Shown here: positions 34,675 through 43,145 of the stretch, in pieces
How the letters are laid out: the number at the start of each line of letters is the position of its first letter
How positions within the stretch are numbered: position 1 is the first letter of the stretch
From: Cellulomonas sp. Root930
Lineage (GTDB): Bacteria; Actinomycetota; Actinomycetes; Actinomycetales; Cellulomonadaceae
Length of the DNA: 64,000 nt
Reading direction: 5' to 3'
NCBI GenBank assembly: GCA_001429255.1
Contig: LMJI01000001.1
Location: 3,256,266-3,320,265, forward strand
Made by a program: the position numbers and the translations under genes
Notes under the pieces: generated by a model
The model's input: only the letters and a program-made list of their open reading frames with translations
Databases searched by the model: none
Told to the model about the DNA's origin: nothing

Positions 34675-34791
34675 TTGCCCCGGTCAATTCGGGCAAAATA
34701 CGGTCATTGTGGCAACAATGCCGGTGACAACAGTCACATCTGGACGGGCGTCCGTCTGATTCCTCCGTTACCGCCTGGTACGTTCGATTCA
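34675..34791 (+). promoter_or_regulatory. Three inverted repeats and candidate promoter of the polysaccharide operon
   Basis: Three successive dyads lie in an A/T-richer patch: TTGCCC-N10-GGGCAA (34675-34696), CATTGT-N4-ACAATG (34705-34720) and GTGAC-N4-GTCAC (34724-34737). They are followed by CTGATT (34756-34761), 17 bp and TACGTT (34779-34784), a plausible -35/-10 pair giving a start near 34791. The dyads look like sites for one or more regulators upstream of the promoter. The rest of the 392-bp gap is the structured leader listed separately, plus 45 bp after ggt with CGTAAAATCC and CCGTAAAC repeats. Confidence 0.5.
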
Positions 34792-34807
34792 TCGGGTTCA
34801 CCCACGA

Positions 34808-34966
34808 CCTCCTGACGAGGAGGGCGCGCGGTCGTTGCTCGCCCAGTGCGCCTCCGGGGGGAGGGGCAGACGCCCACGTCAGGCAGTGCCCTCAGGGCAC
34901 AGCCGTGACCATCGATGCGGGGAAAGCGCCTACCTACGGGCGCTCCTCGACGTCCTCGCTGCATCG
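34808..34966 (+). ncRNA. Structured 5' leader of the polysaccharide operon (possible riboswitch or attenuator)
   Basis: Three independent perfect helices: CCTCCT-GACG-AGGAGG (34808-34823); GTGCCC-TCA-GGGCAC (34886-34900); and CGATGC at 34913-34918 paired with GCATCG at 34961-34966, enclosing AGCGCC-N8-GGCGCT (34925-34944). The region would be transcribed as a leader of about 230 nt from the promoter at 34756-34784. No open frame explains the pairing. I compared it from memory with c-di-GMP, c-di-AMP, cobalamin and glycine riboswitches without a convincing match, so class and ligand are unknown. Confidence 0.5.
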
Positions 34967-35021
34967 CCGACGGCGCCGGTCAGCTACACAGTTCCGTTGA
35001 CCGAATGAGCGGGGTACCGCC

Positions 35022-36545
35022 ATGTTCGTCTATGTCTTGCAGTTGCGGCAAATGTTCGAAGGCCAGTCCGAGTTCTATCTATTTGCATTCTTCTCGACGA
35101 TCATCTGGGCGTTGTGGCTGCTCAAGGTGCTGTTGTCACGGCGCTACAAGCCCTACACCGGTGAGTTCCACGGCACGACGAGCGTGGTCATTCCCGTCGT
35201 CGACGAGCCCCTCGACCTGTTCCGGGACGTGCTCACCCGCATCGTCGACCAGCGCCCCGACGAGGTGATCGTCGTCATCAACGGCGCGGTCAACGTCCCC
35301 CTCCAGGAGATCAGCGACGAGTTCGCTCCCCTGGTCCGCTGGGTGCACACGCCGATCCCCGGCAAGCGCAACGCCGTGAAGATCGGCACCGAGATGTCGC
35401 GCGGCGAGATCACCGTGCTGGTCGACTCCGACACGGTCTGGACCGACGGCACGCTCTCCGAGCTGGTCAAGCCGTTCGCCGACCCGTCGGTCGGCGGCGC
35501 CACCACGCGTCAGCGCATCCTCGACCCCGAGCGGTCCTGGATCACCCGCTGGGCCGACTGGCTGGAGAACACGCGGGCGCTGTACTCGATGCCCGCGCAG
35601 TCCGCGCTCGGTCAGGTCGGCTGCCTGCCGGGACGCACCATCGCGTTCCGCCGGCACATCCTCGTGTCCGTCATGGACGACTTCATGCACCAGAAGTTCA
35701 TGGGCGTGTTCCTCGAGGTCTCCGACGACCGCACGCTGACCAACCTCACGCTCAAGGCCGGCTACCGGTCCGTGTACCAGTACACGAGCCTCGTCTACAC
35801 CGACGCTCCGCTGCAGGTGAAGAAGCTGGCCAAGCAGCAGCTGCGCTGGGCCCGCGGGAGCCAGTACAACACCCTGCGGATGCTGCCCTGGATGGTCGGG
35901 CACGCCCCGGTCCTGGCGATCTTCTTCATCGCCGACATCATCTTGCCGTTCCTGCTGTTCGGGACCATCGCCGGGTGGGTCTACCGGGCCGTCTCCGGCA
36001 CCGGCATCAACCTCTACCAGGCCATCCTCGAGACCTACACGGGGCTGAGCGGCTGGGCGTGGGTCGTCGCGACCATGGTCGTCTCGTCCGTCCTGTCGAT
36101 GGCCATCCGGCAGATCCGGCACCTGCACGAGAAGCCGTCCGACTTCCTGCGGCTGCCCGTGTTCATCATCGTCTCGACGCTCTTCCTCATGCCCATCCGG
36201 CTGCTCGGGTTCCTGCGCATGGCCCACGCCAGCGGCTGGGGGACGCGTGCCGGCGCCTACGCGGGCGGCGGCGACGACCTGATCGCCGAGCTCGAGAGCG
36301 CGCCCGCCGGGCCTGCCGACCTCGTCGACCGCACTCCCCCGGGCACGCTGCCGACCCAACGCACCGCGCCCGACGGCCACACGCTCCTCACCGACGCCCC
36401 GGCCACGGCCCCCGTCCGCGCTCGCCGCGCGGTGGCCACGGCACCGGTGGCGCCCTCGCGGCGCCGCCGGCTCAACCCGCTGGCCGCGATCCCGTACCTG
36501 ATCGCGCTGGCCATCTTCGCTCTGGAGGCCCTTGTCTATGTCTGA
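35022..36545 (+). CDS. Membrane glycosyltransferase family 2, hyaluronan/cellulose-synthase-like
   Basis: 507 aa processive beta-glycosyltransferase that extends and probably exports a polysaccharide. An N-terminal helix (FYLFAFFSTIIWALWLLKVL) precedes the GT2 domain: TTSVVIPVVDEP, substrate and metal Asp in VLVDSDTVW, a base motif at EVSDDRTLT and Q-x-x-R-W in QQLRWARGSQYN. About four more helices and a C-terminal one (AAIPYLIALAIFALEALVYV) follow a Pro/Thr-rich linker. Size and motifs resemble hyaluronan synthase and NodC. UDP-glucose dehydrogenase in the same operon suggests a glucuronate-containing product. No PilZ domain is seen. It overlaps the glycanase gene by eight bases. Confidence 0.85.
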   Translation: MFVYVLQLRQMFEGQSEFYLFAFFSTIIWALWLLKVLLSRRYKPYTGEFHGTTSVVIPVVDEPLDLFRDVLTRIVDQRPDEVIVVINGAVNVPLQEISDEFAPLVRWVHTPIPGKRNAVKIGTEMSRGEITVLVDSDTVWTDGTLSELVKPFADPSVGGATTRQRILDPERSWITRWADWLENTRALYSMPAQSALGQVGCLPGRTIAFRRHILVSVMDDFMHQKFMGVFLEVSDDRTLTNLTLKAGYRSVYQYTSLVYTDAPLQVKKLAKQQLRWARGSQYNTLRMLPWMVGHAPVLAIFFIADIILPFLLFGTIAGWVYRAVSGTGINLYQAILETYTGLSGWAWVVATMVVSSVLSMAIRQIRHLHEKPSDFLRLPVFIIVSTLFLMPIRLLGFLRMAHASGWGTRAGAYAGGGDDLIAELESAPAGPADLVDRTPPGTLPTQRTAPDGHTLLTDAPATAPVRARRAVATAPVAPSRRRRLNPLAAIPYLIALAIFALEALVYV

Positions 36546-38082
36546 GCACATCGAGCCCGCAGGATGGTGGTCCCGCGCCATCCGCCCCTCACCCCGCAAG
36601 CGGATCGGCGCCGCCGGCGTCGCACTCGCCCTCGTCGCCGTGACGGCCGGCGTGTGGCTGTCCCCGTCGGTCGCCACGACCACCTCCGCGAAGTCCAGCG
36701 CCGCGGAGATCCGGCTGGCTGCCGAGAACGAGAAGCTCCGCAACTCCCTCGAGGCGCGTGAGGACGAGGTCGCCTCCCTCGAACGGTCGCAGGCCAAGGC
36801 CGCTGCCGAGCGCAAGGCCGCCGCCGAGAACGGCAAGGCCAAGGCTGCCGCCGAGCAGCAGGCGGCCGCAGCCGAAGGGGCGCAGAAGGCCGCGGCAGAA
36901 CAGGCCGAGGCCGCCGCCCGCACCCAGGCCAAGGTGGCCGCCGAGAAGACCGCCGCGGCCGCCCGCGGCAAGGCTCGCGACGCCGCCACCCGGGCGGACC
37001 AGGCCGAGGCCGACGCGGCACGCGCACGGGCGAGCGCCCAGGGCACCGCACCGCAGCCCGTGAGCCCCGCCCCTGCGGTCAAGCCGACCGCGCCACCGCT
37101 GTCCGAGCTGCTCGCACCCGAGAGGCGCCAGTTCGGCCTGTACACACCGCAGTCGCCGTTCAACTGGGCGGAGCTCGACAGCGTCGCCGCGAAGGTGGGA
37201 GCCACCCCGACCGTCGCGGGCTACTTCCAGGGCTGGGACGGACCGTTCCGACCCGACGCCGTCACGCGCTCCTGGGAGAAGGGCATGCTCCCGCTCCTGA
37301 CGTGGGAGTCGCGTCCGCTCAAGGCCGCGAACAACGAGTCCGTGGACCCGGCGTACTCGCTGCCGACCATCATCGGCGGCGCCTACGACGACTACCTGCG
37401 GCAGTACGCGAAGGACATCACCGCCCTGGGCCTGCCCATGGCGATCCGGCTCGACCACGAGATGAACGGCGACTGGTACCCGTGGGGTGAGCGCACCTGG
37501 GGCGGCGACTCGCTCAACGGGAACGGCGAGGGCGACTACGTGACGATGTGGCGCCACGTGCACGACATCTTCGAGGCCGAGGGCGCCAACCAGTACGTCC
37601 TGTGGGTGTGGGCCCCGAACATCGTCAACTCGCTGGCGGACTACGCCAAGACCGACGCGACGTACATGCGGAGCCTGTACCCGGGCGACGAGTACGTGGA
37701 CTGGGTCGGCCTGTCGGGCTACTACCGGCCGCCGTTCAAGGCCGACCAGACGCCGACGTTCTCGTACACCTTCGATCGCTCGCTCGACCAGCTTCGGTCG
37801 ATCACCTCCAAGCCCATCTTCCTCGCGGAGATCGGGGCCTCGGAGGTCGGTGGCAACAAGCCCGCCTGGATCGCCGACCTGTTCGACTCCCTGGCCGAGC
37901 CGGAGAACGCGGACGTCGTCGGGTTCTCCTGGTTCAACCACACCGTCACCAGCACCACCGGCGGGCAGCTCGTCACCAACGACTGGCGCATCGAGTCCCG
38001 CGCGGACTCGCTCCAGGCCTTTGTCGACGGCGTGCAGGACCCCGCAGCCGGATTCGCCCCCACCACCACCCAGGAGCCGTGA
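36538..38082 (+). CDS. Membrane-anchored GH26-like glycanase
   Basis: 514 aa. A basic start and one helix (~22-42) anchor it outside the membrane. Residues ~55-170 are an Ala/Lys/Glu-rich coiled coil that would hold the catalytic part away from the surface. The C-terminal GH26-type barrel has acid/base E308 in LDHEMNGDWYPWG and nucleophile E431 in FLAEIGAS. GH26 enzymes cut beta-mannan and related beta-1,3/1,4 glycans. Placed between synthase and sugar-nucleotide gene, it probably trims or releases the operon's own polymer, as glycanases do in cellulose and alginate systems. ATG with GGAGG upstream, inside the end of the synthase gene. Confidence 0.83.
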   Translation: MSEHIEPAGWWSRAIRPSPRKRIGAAGVALALVAVTAGVWLSPSVATTTSAKSSAAEIRLAAENEKLRNSLEAREDEVASLERSQAKAAAERKAAAENGKAKAAAEQQAAAAEGAQKAAAEQAEAAARTQAKVAAEKTAAAARGKARDAATRADQAEADAARARASAQGTAPQPVSPAPAVKPTAPPLSELLAPERRQFGLYTPQSPFNWAELDSVAAKVGATPTVAGYFQGWDGPFRPDAVTRSWEKGMLPLLTWESRPLKAANNESVDPAYSLPTIIGGAYDDYLRQYAKDITALGLPMAIRLDHEMNGDWYPWGERTWGGDSLNGNGEGDYVTMWRHVHDIFEAEGANQYVLWVWAPNIVNSLADYAKTDATYMRSLYPGDEYVDWVGLSGYYRPPFKADQTPTFSYTFDRSLDQLRSITSKPIFLAEIGASEVGGNKPAWIADLFDSLAEPENADVVGFSWFNHTVTSTTGGQLVTNDWRIESRADSLQAFVDGVQDPAAGFAPTTTQEP

Positions 38083-39470
38083 TGACCGACAACCAGATCG
38101 ACCTGACCGACCTGTTCCCCCGCTCGACCTTCGACCCCGAGGCCCCGGCTCCGCGGATCGCGGTGCTCGGCACCGGCTACCTCGGCGCCACCCACGCGGT
38201 CGCCATGGCCCAGCTGGGCATGGAGGTGGTGGGCGTGGACACCGACCCGAACAAGGTCGCGATGCTGACCGCCGGCAAGGTGCCGTTCTACGAGCCCGGG
38301 CTCCCCGAGCTGCTCACCGAGCAGCTGGCCACCGGTCGCCTGCGGTTCACCACCGACGTGGCCGAGGCCGTGGGCTGGGCCGACGTGCACTTCGTGTGCG
38401 TCGGCACCCCGCAGTCCAAGACGAGCCACGCCGCAGACCTGCGCTTCGTCGAGGCGGCGACCACCTCGATCGCGAAGAACCTCACCCACGACGCGCTGAT
38501 CGTCGGCAAGTCGACCGTGCCCGTCGGGACGGGAGCCCGCCTGCGCAAGCTCATCGCGAAGGCGGCTCCGTCCGGCGTCCGCGCCGAGCTGGTGTGGAAC
38601 CCGGAGTTCCTGCGCGAGGGCAAGGCGGTGCAGGACACGCTGCACCCCGACCGCATCGTCCTGGGCGGCACCACCGCCGAGTCCGAGGCGCTGCTGCGTC
38701 GCGTGTACGCCGGCCCGATCGCCGAGGGCTCGCCAGTCGTCGTGTGCGACCTGCCGACCGCCGAGCTGGTCAAGGTCAGTGCCAACGCGTTCCTCGCCAC
38801 CAAGATCTCGTTCATCAACGCGATCTCCGGCGTGTGCGAGGCGGCGGGAGCCGACGTCAAGGTCCTGGCCGACGCGCTCGGGCACGACGTCCGGATCGGC
38901 CGGCAGTTCCTCGACGCCGGTCTCGGGTTCGGTGGCGGGTGCCTGCCCAAGGACATCCGCGCCCTCATGCACCGGGCCAACGAGCTCGGTGCCTACCCGG
39001 CGTCGGCCCTGCTCCAGCAGGTCGACGAGATCAACATGGGCCAGCGGTCGCGCGTGATCGACCTTGCGATCGAGGCCTGCGGCGGGTCCGTGCTCAACCG
39101 GCGGATCGGGGTGCTCGGGGCAGCGTTCAAGCCGCACACCGACGACGTCCGGGACTCCCCGGCGCTCAACGTCGCAGCGGCGTTGCACCTGCGGGGGGCA
39201 CAGGTCACCGTGTACGACCCGCAGGCCGGCGACACCGCGCGGTCGAGCTTCCCGACCCTCGGCTACGCCACCGGCGTGGAGGAGGCCGTCGAGGGCAGCG
39301 ACGTGGTGCTCGTCCTAACCGAGTGGGACGAGTTCACCGACGCGGAGCCGGCCCGACTGGCCGAGCTCACGCACCAGCCGGCCGTGATCGACGCCCGCGG
39401 GAAGCTCGACGCCGCTCGGTGGCGCGAGGCCGGTTGGACGTTCCGGGGGCTCGGCCGCGCTGCCGCCTGA
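38082..39470 (+). CDS. UDP-glucose 6-dehydrogenase
   Basis: 462 aa. It oxidises UDP-glucose twice with NAD+ to UDP-glucuronate. Rossmann motif IAVLGTGYLGATHAVAMAQLG, family signature KSTVPVGTG, and catalytic C287 in GFGGGCLPKD; the C-terminal UDP-binding part has GAAFKPHTDDVRDSPAL. Length is usual (430-470 aa), with an extra ~25 residues before the Rossmann fold. TGATG overlap with the glycanase stop. It should supply the precursor for the synthase at the head of the operon. UDP-mannosaminuronate dehydrogenase activity is less likely given the motif. Confidence 0.9.
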   Translation: MTDNQIDLTDLFPRSTFDPEAPAPRIAVLGTGYLGATHAVAMAQLGMEVVGVDTDPNKVAMLTAGKVPFYEPGLPELLTEQLATGRLRFTTDVAEAVGWADVHFVCVGTPQSKTSHAADLRFVEAATTSIAKNLTHDALIVGKSTVPVGTGARLRKLIAKAAPSGVRAELVWNPEFLREGKAVQDTLHPDRIVLGGTTAESEALLRRVYAGPIAEGSPVVVCDLPTAELVKVSANAFLATKISFINAISGVCEAAGADVKVLADALGHDVRIGRQFLDAGLGFGGGCLPKDIRALMHRANELGAYPASALLQQVDEINMGQRSRVIDLAIEACGGSVLNRRIGVLGAAFKPHTDDVRDSPALNVAAALHLRGAQVTVYDPQAGDTARSSFPTLGYATGVEEAVEGSDVVLVLTEWDEFTDAEPARLAELTHQPAVIDARGKLDAARWREAGWTFRGLGRAAA

Positions 39471-39492
39471 TCCCTCTCCCACCTGCACGAAC

Positions 39493-39525
39493 GGACGGTC
39501 CCGACGCCTGGCGTCGGGGCCGTCC
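39493..39525 (+). terminator. Terminator of the polysaccharide operon
   Basis: GGACGG-T-CCCGACG (39493-39506) pairs with CGTCGGG-G-CCGTCC (39512-39525) around the loop CCTGG, interrupted only by a T/G pair. It starts 22 bases after the stop. The following ~145 bp hold TATACC at 39601-39606 (possible -10 for ssuE), the dyad GACCA-N7-TGGTC (39569-39585) and a GAACCCGC/GGGTTC hairpin near 39617. Confidence 0.75.
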
Positions 39526-39671
39526 GGCCGTTCGGGGGCCGCAGCAGGTCCGCCATGCAAGAAAGTCGACCAAACCCTCTGGTCAAGTCGGGATTGTTGT
39601 TATACCCGGTCCCAGCGAACCCGCACGGACCGTGCGGCGGGTTCACCGGAGCCGAGATCGAGGGACCAGCC

Positions 39672-40241
39672 ATGACCCATCTGACGTCGTCGCAGCACAC
39701 CGGAGCCCGTGTGGTGGTGCTGTCCGGCAACCCCCGGAGCGGGTCGCGCACCACCGCGGCAGCCGTCCACGTCGGCGAGGAGGTCGCGCGCCTGCTCGGC
39801 TCGGTCGAGCCCGTGGAGACCGTCGAGCTGGCCACGTTCGCCGCGGAGATCCTGGCCGAGTCCCACCCGACCGCGGACGCGGCCCTGCGCACCGTCGCGG
39901 ACGCCACCGTCCTCGTCGTCGCGACGCCGGTCTACAAGGCGTCGTACACCGGCCTCCTCAAGGCGTTCCTCGACCTGTACGGCCCCGGTGCCCTCAGCGG
40001 CGTGATCGCGGTGCCGGTCGTCGTCTCGGGCAACCCGGCGCACGCGCTCGTCGGGGAGGTGCACCTGCGGCCGCTGCTGGTCGAGCTCGGCGCCGTGGTG
40101 CCCACCCGTGCGCTCACCCTCGTGGAGCACCAGCTCGCCGACCCGCAGCCCGTCGTCGACCGGTGGTGGCAGGACGGCGGCGCGGCCCTGACCGCGCTCG
40201 TCGTCGGTGCCTCCGCGACGCTCGAGGCGGCCCGCGCATGA
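39672..40241 (+). CDS. ssuE: NADPH-dependent FMN reductase (SsuE-like)
   Basis: 189 aa flavodoxin-like fold: SGNPRSGSRTTAAAVHVG binds FMN phosphate, VVATPVYKASYTGLLKAFLDL forms the family loop. It supplies reduced FMN to two-component monooxygenases such as the SsuD-like protein encoded convergently downstream. ATG chosen for GAGGGA six bases before it; an in-frame ATG 117 bases earlier would add a stretch unrelated to the family. Coupled to the next gene (ATGA). Confidence 0.87.
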   Translation: MTHLTSSQHTGARVVVLSGNPRSGSRTTAAAVHVGEEVARLLGSVEPVETVELATFAAEILAESHPTADAALRTVADATVLVVATPVYKASYTGLLKAFLDLYGPGALSGVIAVPVVVSGNPAHALVGEVHLRPLLVELGAVVPTRALTLVEHQLADPQPVVDRWWQDGGAALTALVVGASATLEAARA

Positions 40242-40780
40242 CCGCCGAGACGCTGCACGCCCTGGACCGCCTCCTGCGCGACCAGGACGAGCCCCAGCTG
40301 TCCCCGCAGCAGTACAAGGAGGTGTTCCGGCAGCACCCCGCGGGCGTCGCCGTGGTGGCGCTCCGGGACGGCGACCGGCGCGTGGGCTTCACCGCCACCT
40401 CGGTCATCTCGGTGTCCGCCGCTCCCCCGCTGCTGGCGTTCTCGCTCGCGTCGACGTCGTCGTCGTGGGAGGCCCTGTCCCGCGCGCGCACGCTCACGGT
40501 GAGCTTCCTGTCGGCTGACCAGGACGACGTGTCCGCGCGGTTCGCGACCAGCGGCATCGACCGGTTCGAGGCGGGCGGCTGGTACGACCTCGGCACCGGC
40601 GAGCCGGTCATCGAGGGCGCCGTGTCCTGGGTCCGCGGGCGGGTGCTCCAGCGCACCCCGGTGGGCGACAGCTACCTGGTCTCGCTGCGCGCGCTCGAGC
40701 ACGGCACGTCCGACGACACCACGCCGCTGGTCTACCACGACCGCAGCTACCACCGGATCGGACCGCACACGGCGATCTGA
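40238..40780 (+). CDS. Flavin reductase-like FMN-binding protein
   Basis: 180 aa, split beta-barrel flavin reductase domain (YKEVFRQHPAGVAVVAL, GFTATSVISVSAAPPLLAFSL, LVYHDRSYHRI). Such proteins reduce FMN or FAD with NAD(P)H for partner monooxygenases. Two different flavin reductases in tandem next to four flavin-dependent monooxygenases suggest dedicated partners for different enzymes. The start overlaps the SsuE-like gene. A bidirectional terminator follows. Confidence 0.86.
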   Translation: MTAETLHALDRLLRDQDEPQLSPQQYKEVFRQHPAGVAVVALRDGDRRVGFTATSVISVSAAPPLLAFSLASTSSSWEALSRARTLTVSFLSADQDDVSARFATSGIDRFEAGGWYDLGTGEPVIEGAVSWVRGRVLQRTPVGDSYLVSLRALEHGTSDDTTPLVYHDRSYHRIGPHTAI

Positions 40781-40787
40781 GGACACG

Positions 40788-40825
40788 CAGGAGCCCCCGC
40801 CGGTCGCGACCGGCGGGGGCTCCTG
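40788..40825. terminator. Bidirectional terminator between convergent sulfur operons
   Basis: CAGGAGCCCCCGCCGGTCG at 40788-40806 is fully complementary to 40807-40825, a 38-bp perfect palindrome that would fold as a long stem with a tight GCGA-type turn. It lies seven bases after the flavin reductase stop and five before the end of the SsuD-like gene on the other strand. Confidence 0.82.
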
Positions 40826-40830
40826 TCCGC

Positions 40831-41934
40831 TCAGGCGGCGGCGCGCTCGGCGTCCCGGGCCGCGACCTCCGCGCGGACGAGCGGGATCACGTACCGGCCG
40901 AAGTCGATCGCGTCGTCGAGCAGGTCGTACCCCCGGGCGGAGATGACGCTCACTCCCAGGTCGTAGTACGCGAGCAGCGCCTCGGCCACCTGCTCGGGCG
41001 TGCCGACCAGCGCGTTCGAGTTGCCCGCCCCGCCGGTCGCCCTGGCGGGGGCCGTCCAGAGGACCGAGTCGAACCGGTCGCCCTCGGCGGCGATCTCGAG
41101 CAGCCGCTGCGAGCCGGCGTTCTCGGGCTTGCCGGTCGAGTACCGGCCCAGCAGACCTCCGGCCGCGGCCTTGCGGGCCTCGATGGCCCCGAGGATGCGA
41201 TGGGCCTTCTCCCAGGCCAGCTCCTCGGTGGGCGCGATGATCGGCCGGAACGCGGCGTGGATGCGCGGCGGGGCGGTCGGTCCGGCCGCTGCGGCCTCGC
41301 GGCGGATCCGTGCGATCTGCTCGGCGGTGCGGTCCAGGGGCTCGCCCCAGACCGCGTAGATGTCCGCCTCGGCCGCACCCACGCGGTAGGCGGCGTCGGA
41401 CGAGCCGCCGAAGGAGATCGTCGGCGACCGCCCCTCGAACGCCTTGGCGTCGAGCACGAAGTCGCGGAACTGGTAGAACTCGCCGTCGTGGTCGAACGGA
41501 TCCGCGCTGGTCCACGCCTTCTTGACGATCTGGATGTACTCCTGCGTGCGCGCGTACCGCTGGTCCTTGGTGAGCGTGTCGCCCTCGCGCCGCTGCTCGT
41601 GGTCGTTGCCGCCGGTGATGAAGTGCACTGAGAGTCGTCCGCCGGAGAGCTGGTCGAGGGTCGCGAACGACTTCGCCGCGAACGTCGGGTACGACACGTT
41701 GGGCCGGTGCGCGAGCAGCAGCTCGATCGAGTCGAGGCGCGCTGCGGCGTGGGCGGCGAGCACCGACGGCTCCGGGCCACTGGAGCCGTACGCGAACAGC
41801 ACGCGGGTCCAGCCGTTGTCCTCGTGCGCGCGCACGATCCGCTCGAGGTAGCGCAGGTCGAACGGCGCGGTGGTCGGGGCCTGGGTCTCCGAGGCGTTGC
41901 TGGTGGTGGCGATGCCGAGGAAGTCGACGGGCAC
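40831..41934 (-). CDS. ssuD: FMNH2-dependent alkanesulfonate monooxygenase (SsuD-like)
   Basis: 367 aa, bacterial luciferase-like TIM barrel. It cleaves the C-S bond of alkanesulfonates, giving sulfite and an aldehyde, using FMNH2 from a reductase such as SsuE. Family features: VDFLGIATTSNASETQ, LLAHRPNVSYPTFAAKSFATLDQLSGGRLSVHFITGGND and RYARTQEYIQIVKKAWTS. Length is typical (~370-380 aa). GTG start, 28 bp after the preceding LLM gene; last gene of the long minus-strand run. The substrate could be another organosulfur compound, since three other LLM enzymes accompany it. Confidence 0.87.
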   Translation of the reverse strand: MPVDFLGIATTSNASETQAPTTAPFDLRYLERIVRAHEDNGWTRVLFAYGSSGPEPSVLAAHAAARLDSIELLLAHRPNVSYPTFAAKSFATLDQLSGGRLSVHFITGGNDHEQRREGDTLTKDQRYARTQEYIQIVKKAWTSADPFDHDGEFYQFRDFVLDAKAFEGRSPTISFGGSSDAAYRVGAAEADIYAVWGEPLDRTAEQIARIRREAAAAGPTAPPRIHAAFRPIIAPTEELAWEKAHRILGAIEARKAAAGGLLGRYSTGKPENAGSQRLLEIAAEGDRFDSVLWTAPARATGGAGNSNALVGTPEQVAEALLAYYDLGVSVISARGYDLLDDAIDFGRYVIPLVRAEVAARDAERAAA

Positions 41935-41962
41935 GGTGGGCTCCTTCTCGTGGGGTGGTGGG

Positions 41963-43129
41963 TCAGGCGCCTGCGGGCACCAGGTCGGCCGCGTCGCGCG
42001 GCGCGGCCGCGGGCAGACCCCACACGTCGGCGAGCAGCTCGAACGAGCGGACGCGGTCGCGGGGGTCGTGGGTCTCGGTGGTCACCAGCAGCTCGTCGGC
42101 GCCGGTGACGCGCTGCAGGGTGGCCAACCCGGCCCCGACCTGGTCCGGTGTGCCGACGATCCGGGTGTCGATCCGGTCGCGGAGCACGTCCTGCTCCGCC
42201 GCGCTGCGCCGGTCCCACGGCGTCGTCGTTCCCGGCTCCGGGTACGCGATCGCGCCCTGCGCGCCGCGCCGGATGGAGAGCACCCACTCCGCGAACGGGT
42301 CGGCCAGGTGGTGCGCGCGCTCGGCGGTCTCGGCCGCGAGCACGTCGGCGGACACCACCACGTACGGCTCGGCCAGGACACCCGGCCGGAACGCCTCGCG
42401 GTACGCCTCGACGGTGCCGAGGACGCTGGACGGGCTGACGTGGTAGTTCGCAGCGAGCGGGAGTCCGAGGGCACCGGCGACCCGGGCGCTCTCACCGCCG
42501 CTGGACGCCAGCACCCACAGGTCGAACGCCGCACCGGCCACCGGCGGGCTCACGTACGAGTGCCCGGCGCCGTCGACGTAGGTGTCCGCCAGCAGACCGA
42601 GGACGAGCTCGAGCTCGGCACGGAAGTCCTGGCCGGAGCGGCTGGCGCCGACCACCTCCTTCTGCGCGAGCAGCCGGGCGCGCAGCGCCGAGTCGGTGAA
42701 GTCGATCGGCGGGGTGCCGGGCACGTGCAGCCCGTCCACGTCGTGGGCCTCGGTGCGCGGCGGGGCCACGAACCCCTCGGGCGGCGGCGAGAACGCGCGG
42801 CCGAGTCCCAGGTCGACGCGTCCGGGGTGCAGCGCCGCGATGGTCCCGAACTGCTCGGCGGCGACGAGCGGGCTCGTCGTCCCCAGCAGGACCGCGCCCG
42901 AGCCCACCCGCAGGCGGCGCGTGCGCTCCGCCGCGAGGGCGGCGAGCACCGCCGGGGCCGCCGAGGCGACGCCCGGCGAGAGGTGGTGCTCGGCGAACCA
43001 CAGTCGGCGGTACCCGAGATGGTCGGCGACGACGGCCAGGTCCAGCGTCGCGCGCAGGGCGTCGGCGCCGGTCTGGCCGACGCCGACGGTCGCCAGCTCC
43101 AGGATGGACAGCGGGACGTGCGTGGTCAT
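41963..43129 (-). CDS. LLM-class flavin-dependent oxidoreductase
   Basis: 388 aa luciferase-like protein of the group with SILELATVGVGQT at the start and LWFAEHHLSPGVASAAPAVL, the 'LLM class, alkanal monooxygenase-like' type often annotated MsnO8-like or luxA-like. Also VGSGAVLLGTTSPLVAAEQFGTIAALHPGRVDLGLGRAF. Reaction unknown; the genomic setting points to organosulfur or amine oxidation. ATG start, 16 bp after the FAD oxidase gene. Confidence 0.82.
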   Translation of the reverse strand: MTTHVPLSILELATVGVGQTGADALRATLDLAVVADHLGYRRLWFAEHHLSPGVASAAPAVLAALAAERTRRLRVGSGAVLLGTTSPLVAAEQFGTIAALHPGRVDLGLGRAFSPPPEGFVAPPRTEAHDVDGLHVPGTPPIDFTDSALRARLLAQKEVVGASRSGQDFRAELELVLGLLADTYVDGAGHSYVSPPVAGAAFDLWVLASSGGESARVAGALGLPLAANYHVSPSSVLGTVEAYREAFRPGVLAEPYVVVSADVLAAETAERAHHLADPFAEWVLSIRRGAQGAIAYPEPGTTTPWDRRSAAEQDVLRDRIDTRIVGTPDQVGAGLATLQRVTGADELLVTTETHDPRDRVRSFELLADVWGLPAAAPRDAADLVPAGA

Positions 43130-43145
43130 GCGAGCTCCTCGGGAA

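Noticed and set aside
34861..35010. c-di-GMP, c-di-AMP, cobalamin or glycine riboswitch before the polysaccharide synthase
   Set aside because: Individual short strings look similar, but the full set of conserved bases and helix order of none of these classes could be matched by eye.
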